The translations under genes were made by a program, and so were the position numbers. The notes below the pieces were generated by a model that ran no database searches, had not been told where the DNA came from, and saw only the letters and a list, made by a program, of their open reading frames with translations. This document shows positions 32,800 to 33,662 of a DNA stretch of 33,662 bases, in pieces. Source of the stretch: Deltaproteobacteria bacterium UBA5205 (lineage in GTDB: Bacteria; Desulfobacterota; Syntrophorhabdia; Syntrophorhabdales; Syntrophorhabdaceae); contig DHVP01000039.1 in the NCBI GenBank assembly GCA_002412715.1, forward strand, positions 227 to 33,888. Direction: 5' to 3'. The first letter of the stretch is position 1; each line of letters starts with the position of its first letter.

Positions 32800-32833
32800 G
32801 GCAGACCCCCGGAAAATCTTCGCGGGGTCTGCC
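32800..32833 (+). other. Intercistronic hairpin before the hydratase gene
   Basis: GGCAGACCCC (32800-32809) and GGGGTCTGCC (32824-32833) pair perfectly over 10 bases around a 14-base loop. No T-tract follows, so processing or stability control is more likely than termination. Confidence 0.65.
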
Positions 32834-32847
32834 CACAAGAGGAATAT

Positions 32848-33627
32848 ATGGACCAGGGCGACTTGATTGTGAGAAAAGACGGGCAGGTACTCCTTGTCAC
32901 GATAAGGCGGGAAAAGGCGCTTAACGCTCTCAACAGGAACATACTGGAGAAACTTGCGGCTGTCTTTGAAGGTCTCGAGGACGATAACGACACAAGAGTG
33001 GTTGTCATAACCGGGTTCGGCCGGAAAGCGTTTGTGGCCGGTGCGGACGTAAGGGAGATAAAGGCCGCCGGCGCAGCGAGGACGGAATTCATCAGGATGG
33101 GGCAGAACGTCTTCTACCGGATAATGACATCGCCCAAGGTGGTCATCGCCGCCGTAAACGGGTATGCCCTGGGAGGAGGGTGCGAACTGGCACTGGCCTG
33201 CGATATACGCATCGCGTCCGAGAGCGCCTCCATTGGTATGCCGGAAGCCGGCATCGGGGTGATGCCAGGTTACGGTGGAACGCAATTGCTCTCGCGCCTC
33301 CTGCACGTTGGAATGGCGAAATACATGATCTTCTCGGGTACTTCGGTGAACGCGTCTGAAGCCCTGCAACTGGGTCTTGTGGAAAGAGTCTATCCTGATG
33401 GCGCCCTCATGGACGAAGTCGAACAACTTGCCCGGAAGATCGCCTCGGCCGGCCCTGTCGCTCTTGAATGCTGCAAGAAGGCGATTGATATGGGAATGGG
33501 CCTGCCTCTGCAAGAGGCTTTGAAGGTGGAGCTTGCGGAGTATGACAAGGTTGCCCGTTCACGGGATGCACAGGAGGGTCTATCCGCCTTCCTCGAAAAG
33601 CGGAAGCCGGTTTTCACCGGGACATAA
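32848..33627 (+). CDS. Enoyl-CoA hydratase/isomerase (crotonase family)
   Basis: 259 residues, normal length. The oxyanion-hole segments are AGADVREIKAAG (about 57-68) and ALGGGCELALACDIRIA. The two catalytic glutamates of hydratases are both present: GGGCEL and GMPEAGIG. Together these favour true hydration of an enoyl-CoA rather than only isomerisation. It fits the pathway directly after an OYE-type reductase and a ligase: a CoA-bound enoyl or dienoyl product would be hydrated here. AAGAGG precedes the ATG. The next gene starts 23 bases downstream. Confidence 0.9.
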   Translation: MDQGDLIVRKDGQVLLVTIRREKALNALNRNILEKLAAVFEGLEDDNDTRVVVITGFGRKAFVAGADVREIKAAGAARTEFIRMGQNVFYRIMTSPKVVIAAVNGYALGGGCELALACDIRIASESASIGMPEAGIGVMPGYGGTQLLSRLLHVGMAKYMIFSGTSVNASEALQLGLVERVYPDGALMDEVEQLARKIASAGPVALECCKKAIDMGMGLPLQEALKVELAEYDKVARSRDAQEGLSAFLEKRKPVFTGT

Positions 33628-33650
33628 GATACGTGTGAAAGGAGATAACA

Positions 33651-33662
33651 ATGGAAATAAAG
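33651..33662 (+). CDS. Start of next operon gene (partial)
   Basis: ATG at 33651 has AAAGGAG 7 bases upstream and reads MEIK before the window ends. The spacing suggests the same operon. Function cannot be read. Confidence 0.6.

Noticed and set aside
32109..33513. Two minus-strand open frames of about 276-327 codons
   Set aside because: Antisense to the flavoprotein end, RidA and hydratase genes, all of which have strong family motifs.

Overview
The window starts inside an rRNA operon (3' end of 23S, complete 5S, strong terminator) and ends in the middle of a catabolic operon. I infer a Gram-negative anaerobe of the Desulfobacterota type, possibly Syntrophorhabdus-like. The grounds are lipoproteins with Gram-negative lipoboxes, a protein ending in an outer-membrane barrel, an old-yellow-enzyme/GltD-like Fe-S flavoprotein, and an IclR-controlled uptake and acyl-CoA operon typical of aromatic- or carboxylate-degrading syntrophs. 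No marker here fixes the species.

Positions 0.6-21 kb form a loose, gene-sparse region of single genes, repeats and decaying genes. Intact genes include a DUF3089 lipoprotein, a tail-anchored TPR protein, a GNAT-like acetyltransferase, an RNNNPGN-motif protein followed by an exported protein (possible effector/immunity pair), a sulfur oxygenase reductase (sor) with all catalytic residues, a multicopper oxidase fused to an outer-membrane-barrel-like domain, an HU protein, a lipoprotein with an internal duplication, small membrane proteins (lmo0937-like and TM2), nicotinate phosphoribosyltransferase (pncB) and a MASE3-PAS-PAS hybrid histidine kinase. Among them lie broken genes: an ABC exporter (5' loss plus frameshift), a glycogen branching enzyme reduced to its two ends, a CCG-domain fragment, a frameshifted amidohydrolase and a ClC channel with a frameshift and a large internal deletion. 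At least three dispersed repeat families occupy the gaps.

Positions 21.1-22.4 kb hold a small secreted protein with a mirror-symmetric six-cysteine pattern behind a good sigma70-type promoter, and a SAM methyltransferase on the other strand.

Positions 22.5-33.66 kb are one co-directional block. An IclR regulator sits behind a sigma70-type promoter with a perfect TGGAAC-N3-GTTCCA palindrome just downstream of the -10. It is followed by a complete branched-chain-amino-acid-type ABC transporter (LivG, LivF, LivH, LivM, binding protein), an EntE-like acyl-adenylate/CoA ligase, an 857-residue OYE::GltD-like Fe-S flavoprotein, a RidA-family protein lacking the catalytic arginine, an enoyl-CoA hydratase and the start of another gene. 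The simplest reading is import of a small carboxylic acid, activation to a CoA thioester, and reduction and hydration of the ring or chain. The substrate cannot be read from sequence and is the main open question.
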